Source: Auriscalpium vulgare
Lineage: Eukaryota > Basidiomycota > Agaricomycetes > Russulales > Auriscalpiaceae
Assembly (NCBI GenBank): GCA_019915015.1
Contig: JAHBBC010000010.1
Coordinates: 310,001-374,000, forward strand
Length of the DNA stretch: 64,000 nt
Direction of reading: 5' to 3'
The position numbers were made by a program, and so were the translations under genes. Numbering within the stretch: the stretch's first letter is position 1; every line of letters starts with the position of its first letter. Under the pieces are notes generated by a model. It was not told the DNA's origin. It did not search any database and saw only the letters and a program-made list of their open reading frames with translations. Positions 53,613-64,000 of the stretch are shown one piece after another.

Positions 53613-56600
53613 CTAGTCCTTGCGACGAGTCAAACCCATGCTCCCACTGAACCGAGTAAGTAGCTCATAAGGCAATGACTTGGTCAAAGCATCAGAGACG
53701 TTCTCAGCCGATGGGGTTGGTACAAGGCGAACAAGTCCCTTTGCCACGCACTCCCGGATGAAGTGGTATTTAACCTCTACATGCTTCATGTTCCTACCAA
53801 CCATGGGATTTTCTGCCGTAAGAATAGCAGCTCGATTATCGCATCGCATGTCGATAGGAGTGGGATCCGGTAGTCCAAGCTCAGAGTACAAGTTGTAGTA
53901 CCACTGCAACTGCTTTGCAGCCTCCGCCATAGAGATGTATTCCGATTGAGCTGTGGATTGGGAAGTAGTAGCTTGCTTCCGCGACATCCAGGAAATAGCT
54001 CCTCCAGCCAGTTTAACAACAAAGGCTGAAATGGAAGTCCTATCGTCTCTATTCTCAGCATGGTCAGAGTCCGTGTATGAAAGCAGTTGAGCTTCCTCTG
54101 ATAAGCCATTGTAGACAAGCTTGTAGTCAAGGGTGCCTTTGATATACCGCAAGACGTACTTCGCCATCTTCAGATGCATTTCAGTGGGATTCGCACTGTA
54201 CTGTGCTAGGCGTGCAATAGCATATGCCGCGTCTGGACGAGTGCCAATGGCAAAGTACATCATACTGCCAATAAGCGACTGGTAATAACTCCGACGTGCA
54301 TTGTCCACTTCTTCAGTAGACGCTATCAAAACACAGCCCGCAGGTAGAGGGGTTCGAGCAGGGTTCGCGTCCTTCATCCCAAATCTATCAAGGACTTCTT
54401 CCAGATATGTCTTCTGGTCGATTGTCAATGTCCTTTTGCGCCTATCTCTTGTGATACGTATGCCAAGGAATTCTTTTAACTCCCCTAAGTCTGACATCTC
54501 ATATCGAGTCTTAAGCAAGGCTTTGATTCGAGTGATCTCTGGGAGCGAATTGCCCATGATAGCCATATCGTCGACATACAGCACCAAAATGGTAACTGTG
54601 TTCCCCTCCTGTCGCCGATAGACATAGACACCAGTATCCGAATAGGTCCTGGTGAATCCAATTTCCTTCAAGAGAGCATCGATTTGTACGTTCCATACTC
54701 TGGACGCCTGCTTCAAGCCGTAGATAGCCTTCAGCAATCGAACTACCTTGTCCTCTAACCCTGGGATCAGGAAACCTTCTGGTTGCTCCATGAAGATCTC
54801 TTCATCCAGTTCGCCATGTAAGAACGCCGACTTGACGTCCATACCATGAATTTCCCAATCTTCAAGCGCGGCCAACGCAAGAAGGAAACGTATAGTTTCA
54901 AAGCGGGCGACTGGACTGAAAGTTTCCGTGTAATCGACCCCTTCAACCTGTGTAAATCCCTTTGCTACAAGTCGTGCACGATAAACGCCATTGGACTTGA
55001 GCTTAAACACCCAACGATTTTTAATGACTTTTCTATTCTTTGGTCTGTCCACCAGTTCCCAAGTACCAAGCTTATTCAGCTGGTCCAATTCATACCGACA
55101 CGCCTCCCACCATTTGGAAAAATCTCGCGATGCCATAGCCTCTGTGTAGGTTTTGGGATCGTGACCAACCATGAGATCTAACAGAGCGTGGAGATTAGGA
55201 GCTTCAAAGTCCAGCTGACGCACAAGTCCTTGTGTATCAGGCAATCGCCGTCGAAGATCCAGCTGTTCAACTTGAAGTGCAGTTAAGCCATCATACTGAT
55301 CGCCGAGCCTTGCAGCTCTTTGACCAGCATTTGCACGTCGTGGACGCGCTGGTGGTGTCACTGCTTCAGCGATAGGTGGAGATTCTTCTAACGGTGGGAC
55401 TCTATGCCTAAGTGCTTCATTATCAACTCTAGCATTGGTTGCGCGACGAGGTGGTGTGCGAGGTGGAGCAGGAGGTGGAGGCGTATGTGGTCGTGATGGT
55501 GGTGGTGTAGCAGGTGGTGTTTTAACCTTAGAATCGTCTTTCTCTACTTTGGGTGCTGGATCCTCATCTGGATCCGAGTCATCTCCAGCTGCGTTAACTG
55601 GAGGAGCGGGCACAGGCCTCCGTTCAGGAGTGAAGTCCTCATCATTGATTAAATCAGAGAGACTTAGGTGTTGAGTAGGAGGATCAGGAGCGCTTGGGGG
55701 CGCTTTCTGGGTTGGTCTTGAAATGAAGGAAGTCTCATCAAATGTTGCTTCGCCAGACAACACAATGGACCGGGTGGCAGGATTCCAGAAACGGTAACCT
55801 TTTGAACCATCCTCGTAACCCACAAACGTCATTTCTTTGGCATTAGGTTCCAATTTATGACGATGTTCCTTCTGAATGTGCACGTAGGCTTTGCAGCCAA
55901 AAACGCGAAAGTACGCAACGTCAGGAATGTGACCAGCACTCCATACCTCCATTGGCGTCTTCCATTTCAACGTACGGGTGGGAGTGCGATTGTAGACATG
56001 AACAGCAGTCTCAACCGCGCATTGCCAGAACCCAAGAGACAAGCCTGCATGATGAAGCATAGACAGGGCTTTCTCCATGATGGTACGATTCCAGCGCTCC
56101 GCACGTCCGTTCTGTTGTGGCGTGTAAGGCATGGTTTTATGATGCGTGATGCCCAGTTCTTTAAAGCGTTTATCCAAGATAGTATTTATATATTCCCCTC
56201 CTCGATCAGAGTGAAAGATCACTAGCTTGACACTAGTTTCCTTCTCAGCTCTGGCCAGGAATGTCTCAAATGCCAGGAGAAAATCTGACTTTCGCTTGAG
56301 GAACATAGCAACTCCTTTGTTACTGAAGTCGTCGAGGAATGTCGCAATATATGTGAATCCTTGGATAGACTGCACACGCATAGGTCCGACTAGATCCGAA
56401 TGGATTTTGCCAAGAACCCTGGTGGCACGCTTATCTGAACTAGGGTAGGTCTGGCGAGTGCTCTTGCCAAGCTCACATCCATGACAGGGTTTAGTAGCCA
56501 CTGTAGCATGGTCTATGACAATCCCTTTGACAACTTCAGAAGTAAGTCGTTTCAGGGCGCCATGTGACATATGAGCAAAGCGTCCATGAGCAATGTCAAC

Positions 56601-57902
56601 CGAGACCGCATCTTTAACCGTCGCCTCATGAACCGCAGGTTTAGGTGTAAGCTCCAACCAATAAAACTGATCGTGCTTTTGGCCAATACCATAGGTTATG
56701 CCAGCGCGTTCTATTGTACACACTCCTGTAGAACCACGTAGAAGCACATCAAACTTCTGGTTCAACAGTGTAGTCACCGATATGTATCGATGAGCGGCTT
56801 TAGGTGCAAAAAGCACATTCTTAAGCGTGACCGCAACACGCTTCCCATCCACATCTGTCCACGCATTGACAGTGCCCGTCCCATAGAAGTGCATAGCCTG
56901 GGCAGTACTATCACCAACGGCAATATGTCCAGGTTTTTCTAGGGGCGTGTACTGGGCAAAGTCTGTACGTGTATGTGTAATATGGTGAGAGCAACCACTG
57001 TCAAGCATCCAGCGATTCTTATCAGGCGAGAGGTACCAGGCAACAGCAACTTCATTGGAGGACGAGGCCTCAACAATTAGAGCATTTACAGAGGGTTTAC
57101 TACTACCTCCGCCGCCGCCACTACTGTCCCCTCCCTTCTTCTTGTCGCCAGCTTCATCAGCCTGTTTCTTGCGACAATTGGCCTCCCAGTGACCCTTCTT
57201 GTGACAGTACTTGCACTTGCCCTTCTCCACCTTCTGCTTTCCTTTGGCTTTGGCAGCCGCAGAATTAACAGTGGCAGCGATGGTGGAGTCTGCCTTTATG
57301 CTAGCCTCTTTGCCAAGGATGCGAGTAGTGATCTCAGCAGGAGTGGCAGTTTTAAGGTCACTGAAGGAATCAAGGGTAAGATCCCTAAATGCCTTGTAGG
57401 AATCTGGGAGGGCCTTGAGGAGGAAGTACGCGTGTTGGATGGGTGTAACAGTTATGCCATTCTTCTTGAGATTCTCATACTGCTGATCAAAGTCATTGAT
57501 CTGAGGTCCAAGAGGTTTGGTATCGATGAGACGGGTGGAAAGGTAGAGGTCAAATTGGGTGAAGATGGTGCGAGTGCCGGGTTTGGAATAGGATGTTTTG
57601 AGAAATTTCCAGGCATCAGAAGAGTGGTCATCGTTGCCCACTTTGTTCTTCAAGGCTGGTGCCAGGGATGCTTTAATGTATCCAAGCGCCACATCATCTT
57701 CTTCATCCCATACTGCCTCTGCCTCCACCTCAGTTGCAGTAGGATTGTCTGGATCTGCAGCTTTGGGAGATGGCTTGGAGCCACTGGTGTACCTCCAGAG
57801 CTTCTTGACTTTAAGAAAGGCCATCATATCATCTTGCCAAAGGGCATAGTTGCTGTTTCCAGCTAGGATGGTAAATCCTTTGGGAAGTAATTCTCCAGAC
57901 AT
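53613..57902 (-). CDS. Copia Gag-Pol polyprotein
   Basis: 1429 residues in one frame, ATG at 57902. Gag of the UBN2 type occupies about residues 1-200; the CCHC zinc knuckle is at 230-243 (CKYCHKKGHWEANC). The protease active site is DSG at 301-303. The integrase has CHGCELGK at about 473-480 and core acidic residues D503, D566 (HSDRGGEY) and E602. Pro-rich linker. The reverse transcriptase has YVDD at 1109-1112, and RNase H shows SYTDSDHAENRDDRTS. Order protease-integrase-RT defines Ty1/copia. All catalytic motifs are present and there are no stops, so the protein should be functional. Confidence 0.95.
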   Translation of the reverse strand: MSGELLPKGFTILAGNSNYALWQDDMMAFLKVKKLWRYTSGSKPSPKAADPDNPTATEVEAEAVWDEEDDVALGYIKASLAPALKNKVGNDDHSSDAWKFLKTSYSKPGTRTIFTQFDLYLSTRLIDTKPLGPQINDFDQQYENLKKNGITVTPIQHAYFLLKALPDSYKAFRDLTLDSFSDLKTATPAEITTRILGKEASIKADSTIAATVNSAAAKAKGKQKVEKGKCKYCHKKGHWEANCRKKQADEAGDKKKGGDSSGGGGGSSKPSVNALIVEASSSNEVAVAWYLSPDKNRWMLDSGCSHHITHTRTDFAQYTPLEKPGHIAVGDSTAQAMHFYGTGTVNAWTDVDGKRVAVTLKNVLFAPKAAHRYISVTTLLNQKFDVLLRGSTGVCTIERAGITYGIGQKHDQFYWLELTPKPAVHEATVKDAVSVDIAHGRFAHMSHGALKRLTSEVVKGIVIDHATVATKPCHGCELGKSTRQTYPSSDKRATRVLGKIHSDLVGPMRVQSIQGFTYIATFLDDFSNKGVAMFLKRKSDFLLAFETFLARAEKETSVKLVIFHSDRGGEYINTILDKRFKELGITHHKTMPYTPQQNGRAERWNRTIMEKALSMLHHAGLSLGFWQCAVETAVHVYNRTPTRTLKWKTPMEVWSAGHIPDVAYFRVFGCKAYVHIQKEHRHKLEPNAKEMTFVGYEDGSKGYRFWNPATRSIVLSGEATFDETSFISRPTQKAPPSAPDPPTQHLSLSDLINDEDFTPERRPVPAPPVNAAGDDSDPDEDPAPKVEKDDSKVKTPPATPPPSRPHTPPPPAPPRTPPRRATNARVDNEALRHRVPPLEESPPIAEAVTPPARPRRANAGQRAARLGDQYDGLTALQVEQLDLRRRLPDTQGLVRQLDFEAPNLHALLDLMVGHDPKTYTEAMASRDFSKWWEACRYELDQLNKLGTWELVDRPKNRKVIKNRWVFKLKSNGVYRARLVAKGFTQVEGVDYTETFSPVARFETIRFLLALAALEDWEIHGMDVKSAFLHGELDEEIFMEQPEGFLIPGLEDKVVRLLKAIYGLKQASRVWNVQIDALLKEIGFTRTYSDTGVYVYRRQEGNTVTILVLYVDDMAIMGNSLPEITRIKALLKTRYEMSDLGELKEFLGIRITRDRRKRTLTIDQKTYLEEVLDRFGMKDANPARTPLPAGCVLIASTEEVDNARRSYYQSLIGSMMYFAIGTRPDAAYAIARLAQYSANPTEMHLKMAKYVLRYIKGTLDYKLVYNGLSEEAQLLSYTDSDHAENRDDRTSISAFVVKLAGGAISWMSRKQATTSQSTAQSEYISMAEAAKQLQWYYNLYSELGLPDPTPIDMRCDNRAAILTAENPMVGRNMKHVEVKYHFIRECVAKGLVRLVPTPSAENVSDALTKSLPYELLTRFSGSMGLTRRKD

Positions 57903-58581
57903 GTGAAGAGCGAATGATCTGGGTTTGAGGAGCAGTCAGACCCAGATTCTTTAAGAAGTTCAAGACGACGTCAACCCTATGTGCTGTATCTCTAAGCCAG
58001 AACCCTAAGGTCCTGTCCTGCCCATGTCCATGTGCGCATATACAGTACAATTACAGTACTTGTACGCAAATTTGTGGTTAGGATGAAACGAGAATGCACC
58101 AAGGTACACCTCCGGATCCTAATTAAAGCCTAGATGGTTGGGCTCCACAAATCTAAGTACTTATAGTAGCGCACTGCAGTTGTAACAGGTGCTCCTGGGT
58201 GGATTGACTACCGCCCTCAGGATTGGGACACCAAAACTGCTTCCCACTTAAGGGACAGACAGCCAACAGTTCAGTGGACCTATGGTTCCCCCAGGCTTCC
58301 CCAGGTTCCCCTAAGCCCGTAGTGGACTCTTCTGGTTCGACACAGTTGTGGTCTACACCAGGGTAGGTAATTGTACAGTATGCGCACAGAGGGACAGGGC
58401 AGAAGGGCTCACGCTGACTTCTGGCATCGCCATGCCTCCGTCATCAGCGCTCGCGTAACCCCAAAGGGGCGAGAGCACAATGGCAGCTCAATGAAGAGCT
58501 CCAAGATAGGGCGCGAGTGGGAAGATGATGGTAGACTCGCCTTGATAAAAAGCAAAGTAACTTCTTGTAGCAGGTGTTCAG

Positions 58582-58596
58582 GCAGGGCCCATAACC
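58582..58596 (-). promoter_or_regulatory. Copia primer binding site, internal iMet tRNA type
   Basis: It abuts the 5' LTR. The plus strand GCAGGGCCCATAACC matches 14 of 15 bases of the anticodon arm of the yeast initiator Met tRNA (GCAGGGCTCATAACC), so the element RNA is complementary to the middle of that tRNA. Drosophila copia and yeast Ty5 use such half-tRNA primers. Confidence 0.75.
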
Positions 58597-59080
58597 TGAT
58601 GAAACACAACTTAGAGAGACGTTAGTCTATACTCAGTCTGTGATGTGAAAAGACTGTATTGCAGTACCTTAGAGAGACGTTAGTCTATACTACAAGTGAG
58701 TTAGTAAAGAGAAGACTCCTAAGTATGCATAGGAATGCTCACCTCAGTCTGTGATGTGAAAAGACTGAGGTATCTGAGCGAAGAAAGGAGCCCTTTTATA
58801 CTACTTGGGGCTCTGCATATCAACCAATCAGAAATTGTGTAGTAAGCATAAAGCATATGTGTAAGACATAATGTGTAAGAATCAGTCAGCTTGCACAGCA
58901 TCAGTAAGTACATCAGTCATCCTAGGAGATAGGAGTTAAGACCTGAGTAAGCGTATAGCAATCCTGTACAGTAGCTATTCTAGACTATTCTACAATGTTC
59001 CATGATCAAACAAGTCCAGATCGTTCTAGATCATTCCATAGTATTTGTCATGAGACTAGCGTCATCACCAAATTCCAACA
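58597..59080 (-). repeat. 5' LTR of the copia element
   Basis: Same 484 bp as 53093-53576. It is followed by GTTAG at 59081-59085. A start codon of the KDZ transposase lies 78 bp further right. Confidence 0.93.
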
Positions 59081-59157
59081 GTTAGACTGTACTCGCTGTA
59101 CATATGCTCGGTATTTGATTATGTCATACTGGCTGTCTCTTCGACTTGTCCACCACG

Positions 59158-62100
59158 ATGCCGCGAGGCGGGAAACGCAAGCACCGCGCCGCAGTCATCA
59201 TTCCATCTGAGGCCAGACAGCCCAGACAGACTGTTACATCGACACATGTCAACATTGCGGTAGCTGGCAGCAACCGGAGGCGAAAGACGAGCCACAAGAC
59301 ATCTCATTACACGGACACTGTCCTCACACCAACGGAGCTAGCCGATGCCCTTCCCCCAGAGCCCTCCGCACCCGCCGATGCCTTGAATATAACTGAAGAC
59401 CCTTCGCTCGAAGGCCAGTCGCTGGGAGTGCACGTTGAGGACATAGTACGGCGGCGGCGGCGGCGGCACAAGCGCGTACGTGTATTCTCCTCTGTTCCTG
59501 TGCGTTACTGATGACTAGCAGTCAAGCGGCAAGCCCATAACAGACTGGATACCCTTCCGGGGTATCTATTTGGATGAAATTATGCGGTTAGAAGGTCTCG
59601 GCGAGGATGAAGTGTTGCCTCCATGCAGCGGATGCAAGACCGCACTCGGTGAGCTGAGGTGCACGGACTGCATGACCGGGAGTCGACTGTGCTCCCCTTG
59701 CATCGTCTCCGCACACTGTGGGCTCCCCTTTCACCGAATAGAGGTGCGCTTTCATTATCTTGAGTTGAGGAGGTGCTGAACAGCGAGTAGAAATGGAACG
59801 GCATCTTCCACGAGAAGTTCACGTTGCGTGAAGCCGGTCTCCGCATTCAACTCGGCCACGACGGTCAGCCTTGTCCACACCCGTACCAAAAGCCGGCACC
59901 TATGACGGTCATTGATGTCAGCGGCGTGCACGAGGTCCAGATCGACTTCTGCGCTTGCGGCATTGTCGGTTCTCATCACCACACAGTCCAACTCCTCCGC
60001 GCACGCCTGTGGCCAGCAACAACAGAGCGCCCGCAAACGGCGGTGACTCTGCGCACGCTCAGAGGTTTCCATGCGATGACGGTGCAGAGCAAATTGAATG
60101 CGTATGACTACTGGTGCAGCCTTGTGCGGCTCACGGACGGAATTGGAACGCGTGTTCCCAAGGTACATGTCTCTCAATTCAGTCGTGTCTTTCTCTACTG
60201 ACCATAGTGTTCACAGTACCGCTACAGAGAGTTCATACGCTCTGTGCGGTTCTTTCGACACATCCGAGCTCTCAAGCGTGCCGGTCGCGGGCACGATCCT
60301 GCGGGCATCGAGGCTACGAGGCACGGCGAATTAGTGGTCCAGTGCCCGCTCTGTCCGCAGCCGGGCATCAATATGCCCGATGGGTGGGAGAATGTTCCTG
60401 AAGACGAGAGGTGCGTCTGATGCGCCTTAATCATTTGGGCGCACATTCATATCGCTTGCGTTCAGATGGAAGCACGCCTTGTTTCTTGCCGTCGACGCCA
60501 ACTTCAAGCTCAAACTCAAGAACCGGAAGCTCGTGGACACGGAGCTCGCACCAGGCTGGGGTTATTTCGTCGAGCAAGGCCCGTACAACGAGCACTGCGA
60601 GAAGTACAAGTCGGAGCCGGAGGTAAGTCCAATATCACCGGTCATCAGTATCGTCTGATGGTCTGATATATCTCCGCAGATCAAATATTGCGACTCCAAT
60701 CACTCGGCTATCGACCATGCCAACCTCCCCGCACAGCGCCGCTTCAGTGTCAACGGTGTCGGCGCGGTCATTTGCTCCCGCCATTGCTACTATCTTCGTC
60801 ACGGCGTAGGGGACTTACTCTTCGGTGAAAGGTGAGTAGGATTATTTTCAATGTAGTCGCTTACTGAGACAGTCGGGCAGATACGCTAGCATGGATTACA
60901 TGCTCCTTTCGGCTCTTGCGCTATCAGCGCCGAAGATCAAGACACTGTACATTTCATATGATATTGCGTGTTCATTTTCCAAGAACTTCGACGTCCGGCA
61001 GAAGAGGTACCCGGAGCATATTCGTATCGACATTCTTGAGGCACTGCGCCTCATATGGGCCGTCCCCAAATTCCATCTCATCGCGCACGGCCCCAAGTGC
61101 CAGACAAAGTACTCGCTCAACAACATATTTGGTGTGGGCCGAACGCATGGTGAGGGAATCGAGGGCGGATGGTCAGACTTGAATGGGGTCGCGCTGAGCA
61201 CGCGGGAGATGACCGGGGCATCGCGTCACGAGAGCATTGACGACAGTCTGGGCGCCATCAATTGGCGCAAGACGATATCAATTCGTACGTCTAGCCTCCC
61301 TATCCGATATTGATCCGGGAATCTAACGGTGTCGCAGCTCGACTGGTGAAGAAGAGCCTCAAGGTAGCGTTCGAAGCTCTGGAAACGCAGCGGCCAGCCT
61401 TTGCGGAGGCAAGCGAGAACATACCCGTCGAGACTCAGCAGGAGTGGGCCGCAATGATGCGCGCATACGATGCGGATCGAAACGCACCGAATCCGTACGA
61501 GGAACCCGTCGTATGTATGTCTCAGTTATTGTACCTGACCTGATTTGGGCTGCGCTCATATGTTCTTCCCTTAGCTACGTCTATGGTTGATGTCCGCTTG
61601 GAGCTCGCCGAGGAAGAGGCAAGAGAAGCAGCCGAGGGACAGCTTGCCCCCCATGAGACGACGGCAAGCATGTTCTTGACGGTCGGGTTCGAGCTCGAAG
61701 AACAACAGTGCGTGTGCTCGTCTCCTGCGTGTGAGTTGTGCCTAACCAGATTGCTAGGCGACTCGTGCGAGAAAAGGCTCGGAGTGTCCGCGCGACGGCT
61801 CGCATACCAGCAGAAGGCGCAAGTAAATTGAAGACGCCAAAGGACAGACACAACAGTGCTGAGAAGGTGGCTCTCAAGGAGAAACAGACGATCCTTCGGC
61901 ATCGCATCAACAATTGGCGCCATATTCAACAGCTATACATCCCTTGCGCTAGCGCACTGCTCTCTCAAGCTTCCGCCGCTTCAGACCCTTCCCAGGCGAC
62001 TGACGACAACGCCGCGGCAGTCGATCATCCAGAGAACGAGATCCTCTACCTGCCGTCGCAGCTTCCTGCGGAGCTCCGTGCAACGGGCTGCGTGCCCGGT

Positions 62101-63188
62101 TTGGTTCAGAAGGAGTTGAAGCTGCGATTGGGGCAAGTGGAGGACGCCCTGTATCAGGTGAGTCGAGCACACGTCGAGCATCCTTCTAGAGTTGAGGCTA
62201 AACTGAAAGCTCAGGTCCGTCGCTCCCTACGGATACGACATACCCACGTACAATTCAAGCGCGTCCACATTGCTGGTCCTGGGCAGAAGGCAAACACACG
62301 CGCACGCAACTACATCACCCGACTGATGGAGAAGGCCACTCGTCATGTCCAGCGCTATCGTGCCGGTTACGCCGCACTGATTGAGCTGGACCCGAACGGC
62401 GCCTGGAAACAGAAGTTCAAGGAGCTCCGAGATACCGACGTCCGCGCACCGCGCCAGGAAGCCAACACTCTCGGCAAGGGTCACTTCGAACAGAGCTGGA
62501 TATGGCGCGCCTTGCGGGCAGATGCGCGCGATATTGTTGGCATGGATGACGATGCATCGGAGGCTGAGATCACAGACAGTGAGTATTACCCCGTTATCCC
62601 TCGAACAAACAGGCTGATGTCTTTGCATCCGAAGCTGTTCGTGTTGACTGGGTGAACGCAAAGTCTCGCGTTGACCGCTGGGAGGAAGAAATCGTGCTCC
62701 TTCAAGAGGAGATGCGTCGAGCGGTGCGATTCATGGATGCACGCGCACAGCAGTGGAGGGCGTGCATTCCCAGTCGTCCCGAGGCCCGGCCTGACATCGT
62801 ATCCGGGATCAAAGCGTACGCTCATCGTCAGGCCGCTCAGTTCGATGAGCTCAGCCATTCCTTTGTGTCCATCTGGAAGCCCGTCCTTGCGCAGTTCTCT
62901 CTCCCCGACCCCTGGCCTCTCGAATCCCCATCGCCTTCTACGGACACCAATCACATCGGCGCTGGCGACGCCAATCACGATGGCGCATGCGCTGCCGTCC
63001 CGATGCACGCCGCAGACAACAGCATCGTCGTCAACGACGACACGGACGAAGAGCTCTCAGATGCCGACGCCTCGGACGCATCTGAAGAGTCTTCCCAAGG
63101 CGACGCCTCGCATACTCGGGAGCTGGATGGTGCAGATCTTGTGACAGCTGGTGGCGACGTGCACGATGTGATGGACGACATGTGGTAG
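59158..63188 (+). CDS. CxC2-type KDZ transposase, apparently intact
   Basis: The ATG is at 59158 (MPRGGKRKHRAAVIIPSEAR). About 11 exons join in frame at short introns, the first near 59475-59520, with others near 59742-59791, 60163-60217, 60412-60466 and 60832-60880. The N-terminus is basic. The CxC2 cysteine cluster reads PPCSGCKTALGELRCTDCMT, then CSPC...AHCGLPFHRIEKW, FCACG. The RNase-H-like core has D1 in LAVDANFKLK (60494-60496), D2 in SYDIACSF (60961-60963), HLIAHGPKCQ and the E region RTHGEGIEGGWSDLN (61152-61163). A long helical C-terminal part (NTRARNYITRLMEKA, YRAGYAAL, DRWEEEIVLLQEEM) ends in an Asp/Ser-rich tail. No in-frame stop was seen, unlike the transposase at 17933. The copia element sits 78 bp before the ATG and may have displaced its promoter. 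Confidence 0.88.
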
Positions 63189-63329
63189 ATAGTGCTCGAA
63201 TTGGACATGTATGCGTGAGTAGCTATGAAATGGACATATATGAGGACTTCAGGCGCAATTTGCGACGACATGGCGTGCGCTGCGATAGGATAAGTCATTC
63301 GGCACATTCTGAGTACCGGGCACACAAGA

Positions 63330-64000
63330 AAGTTATTACTACACCGTTGGCTAAGTCTCGGGCATGCTAAGTCTTGTGCACGCTAGTAGTAAATACTATG
63401 TCGTGGCTTGGTGGCCTGATGTACAGCGAAGTCCTAAAGCCTTGAAGCACACGAGCAAGTAATTACTACTACGTCGCAATTTGAGGCACACGAGTTAGTA
63501 CTACGTCGCAACCCAGCAGCAACTCGCGAGGCACGGTAGTAATGACCATGTCATAGGTTCCCATAATTTCAGCCAAGTCCCGACTCAAATGAGTAAGTAT
63601 TTACTACGTTTTGGCGCAGCGGTGGCCTGGCGTCCTCGAGGCACGCTAATATTACTATACTACTTCACAGTCTAGTAGCCTGCTGCATAAGTCTCTACAA
63701 CTATCAGGAAGGCGGTAGGAGGTAATCACTATGTCTCAGAGGTGGAAAGTAATTACTGCGTACCCGTACTAGCCTGCTATCGGCAACAGGAGTATTCTCC
63801 ATACAGTATTTACTATCGCTGCGAAGTAATTCCATATGCAAAAAGTAGCTACCATATCCTATCCTATGAGAAATACTACCCAGTGGAAGCCGAAGTGAAT
63901 ACTCTGCGCTGCGCTTCGAAGTAATCCTGTAGGTACACAGTAAATACTCTCAGAGAAATTACCATGTAGTAGACCCTGGTGAACGTCGGAGTAAATACTA
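63330..64000. repeat. Interspersed AGTAAATACT/AGTAATTACT motif region
   Basis: Ten or more imperfect copies of palindrome-like AGTAATTACT or AGTAAATACT, spaced irregularly by 30-90 bp, in AT-richer sequence downstream of the KDZ transposase. The same words fill the left flank at 45190-47225. Probably subterminal transposase-binding or end sequences. Confidence 0.6.

Larger units (their letters stand above)
53093..59080 (-). mobile_element. Intact Ty1/copia element, 5988 bp
   Basis: Two 484-bp LTRs without visible differences, 5-bp target duplication GTTAG, one uninterrupted 1429-codon polyprotein, a primer binding site and a purine-rich tract next to the 3' LTR (minus-strand CAAGTGGGAG). All features point to a recent, potentially active insertion. 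Confidence 0.95.
45190..64000 (+). mobile_element. Second KDZ-type element, left end near 45.19 kb, right end outside window (inferred)
   Basis: Both flanks (45190-47225 and 63330-64000) are dense in AGTAAATACT/AGTAATTACT words on a background that lacks them elsewhere in the window. Between them lie a CxC2-type KDZ transposase, a double RNase-H1-N-like gene, a large helical-protein gene and a small basic-protein gene. Without the copia insertion the visible part is about 12.8 kb, close to the complete first KDZ element. The terminal inverted repeat cannot be confirmed because the right end is not in the window. Confidence 0.5.

Overview
This is eukaryotic DNA that looks like an Agaricomycete (mushroom-forming basidiomycete). 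Genes are split by many introns of about 45-65 bp with GT..AG ends. The gene families also point there: KDZ-superfamily transposases, a transposon-borne TET/JBP dioxygenase, a NACHT-WD40 protein with near-identical WD repeats, an F-box fragment, and Ty3- and Ty1/copia-type retroelements. Much of the sequence is nested mobile DNA. No rRNA operon or CRISPR array is present.

Layout. (1) 1-5484, minus: the 5' part of a decayed Ty3/gypsy-like element (LTR, gag, zinc knuckle, protease), broken by an in-frame TGA, a 482-bp intron-like insert and a 26-bp frameshifting duplication. (2) About 6593-7440: a solo-LTR-like repeat with an expanded minisatellite; a relative lies inverted at about 26597-27277. 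(3) 8558-22408: a complete 13.85-kb KDZ transposon with ~870-bp inverted repeats and an exact 8-bp target duplication. It carries, all on the minus strand, an HMG-like protein, a TET/JBP dioxygenase, a protein with two RNase-H1-N/viroplasmin-like domains, and a KDZ transposase with one in-frame TGA. A 1.35-kb solo LTR is nested inside. The transposon splits a resident gene whose halves lie at about 7880-8557 and 22409-22961. (4) About 23.9-25 kb: a remnant retroelement with a recognisable primer binding site. (5) 27383-32530, minus: a C2-NACHT-WD40 NLR-like gene with 12 WD repeats. (6) 33762-34730 and 35278-36246: two same-length copies of a 969-bp inverted-repeat element, each with its own 7-bp target duplication and two opposed tRNA-like modules. 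(7) 40074-41397, plus: a five-exon gene of an Agaricomycete family of unknown function. (8) 42172-44364: an F-box gene start cut off by a minus-strand LTR retroelement. (9) About 45.2-64.0 kb: a second, larger KDZ element that seems to run off the right edge. It has a 104-bp satellite near its left end, a divergent gene pair, a small basic protein, an apparently intact CxC2-type KDZ transposase, and a young intact 5988-bp copia element inserted just upstream of that transposase.

How the parts fit. The two KDZ loci differ in transposase type and ends, yet both carry a gene with two RNase-H1-N/viroplasmin-like modules beside the transposase, and one adds TET/JBP and HMG-like proteins. A TET/JBP enzyme and an HMG protein linked to KDZ transposons are known in basidiomycetes. 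The double hybrid-binding-like protein as a shared passenger is the part I regard as least described. Exon joins below were done by eye from GT/AG sites and frame continuity and should be read as models.
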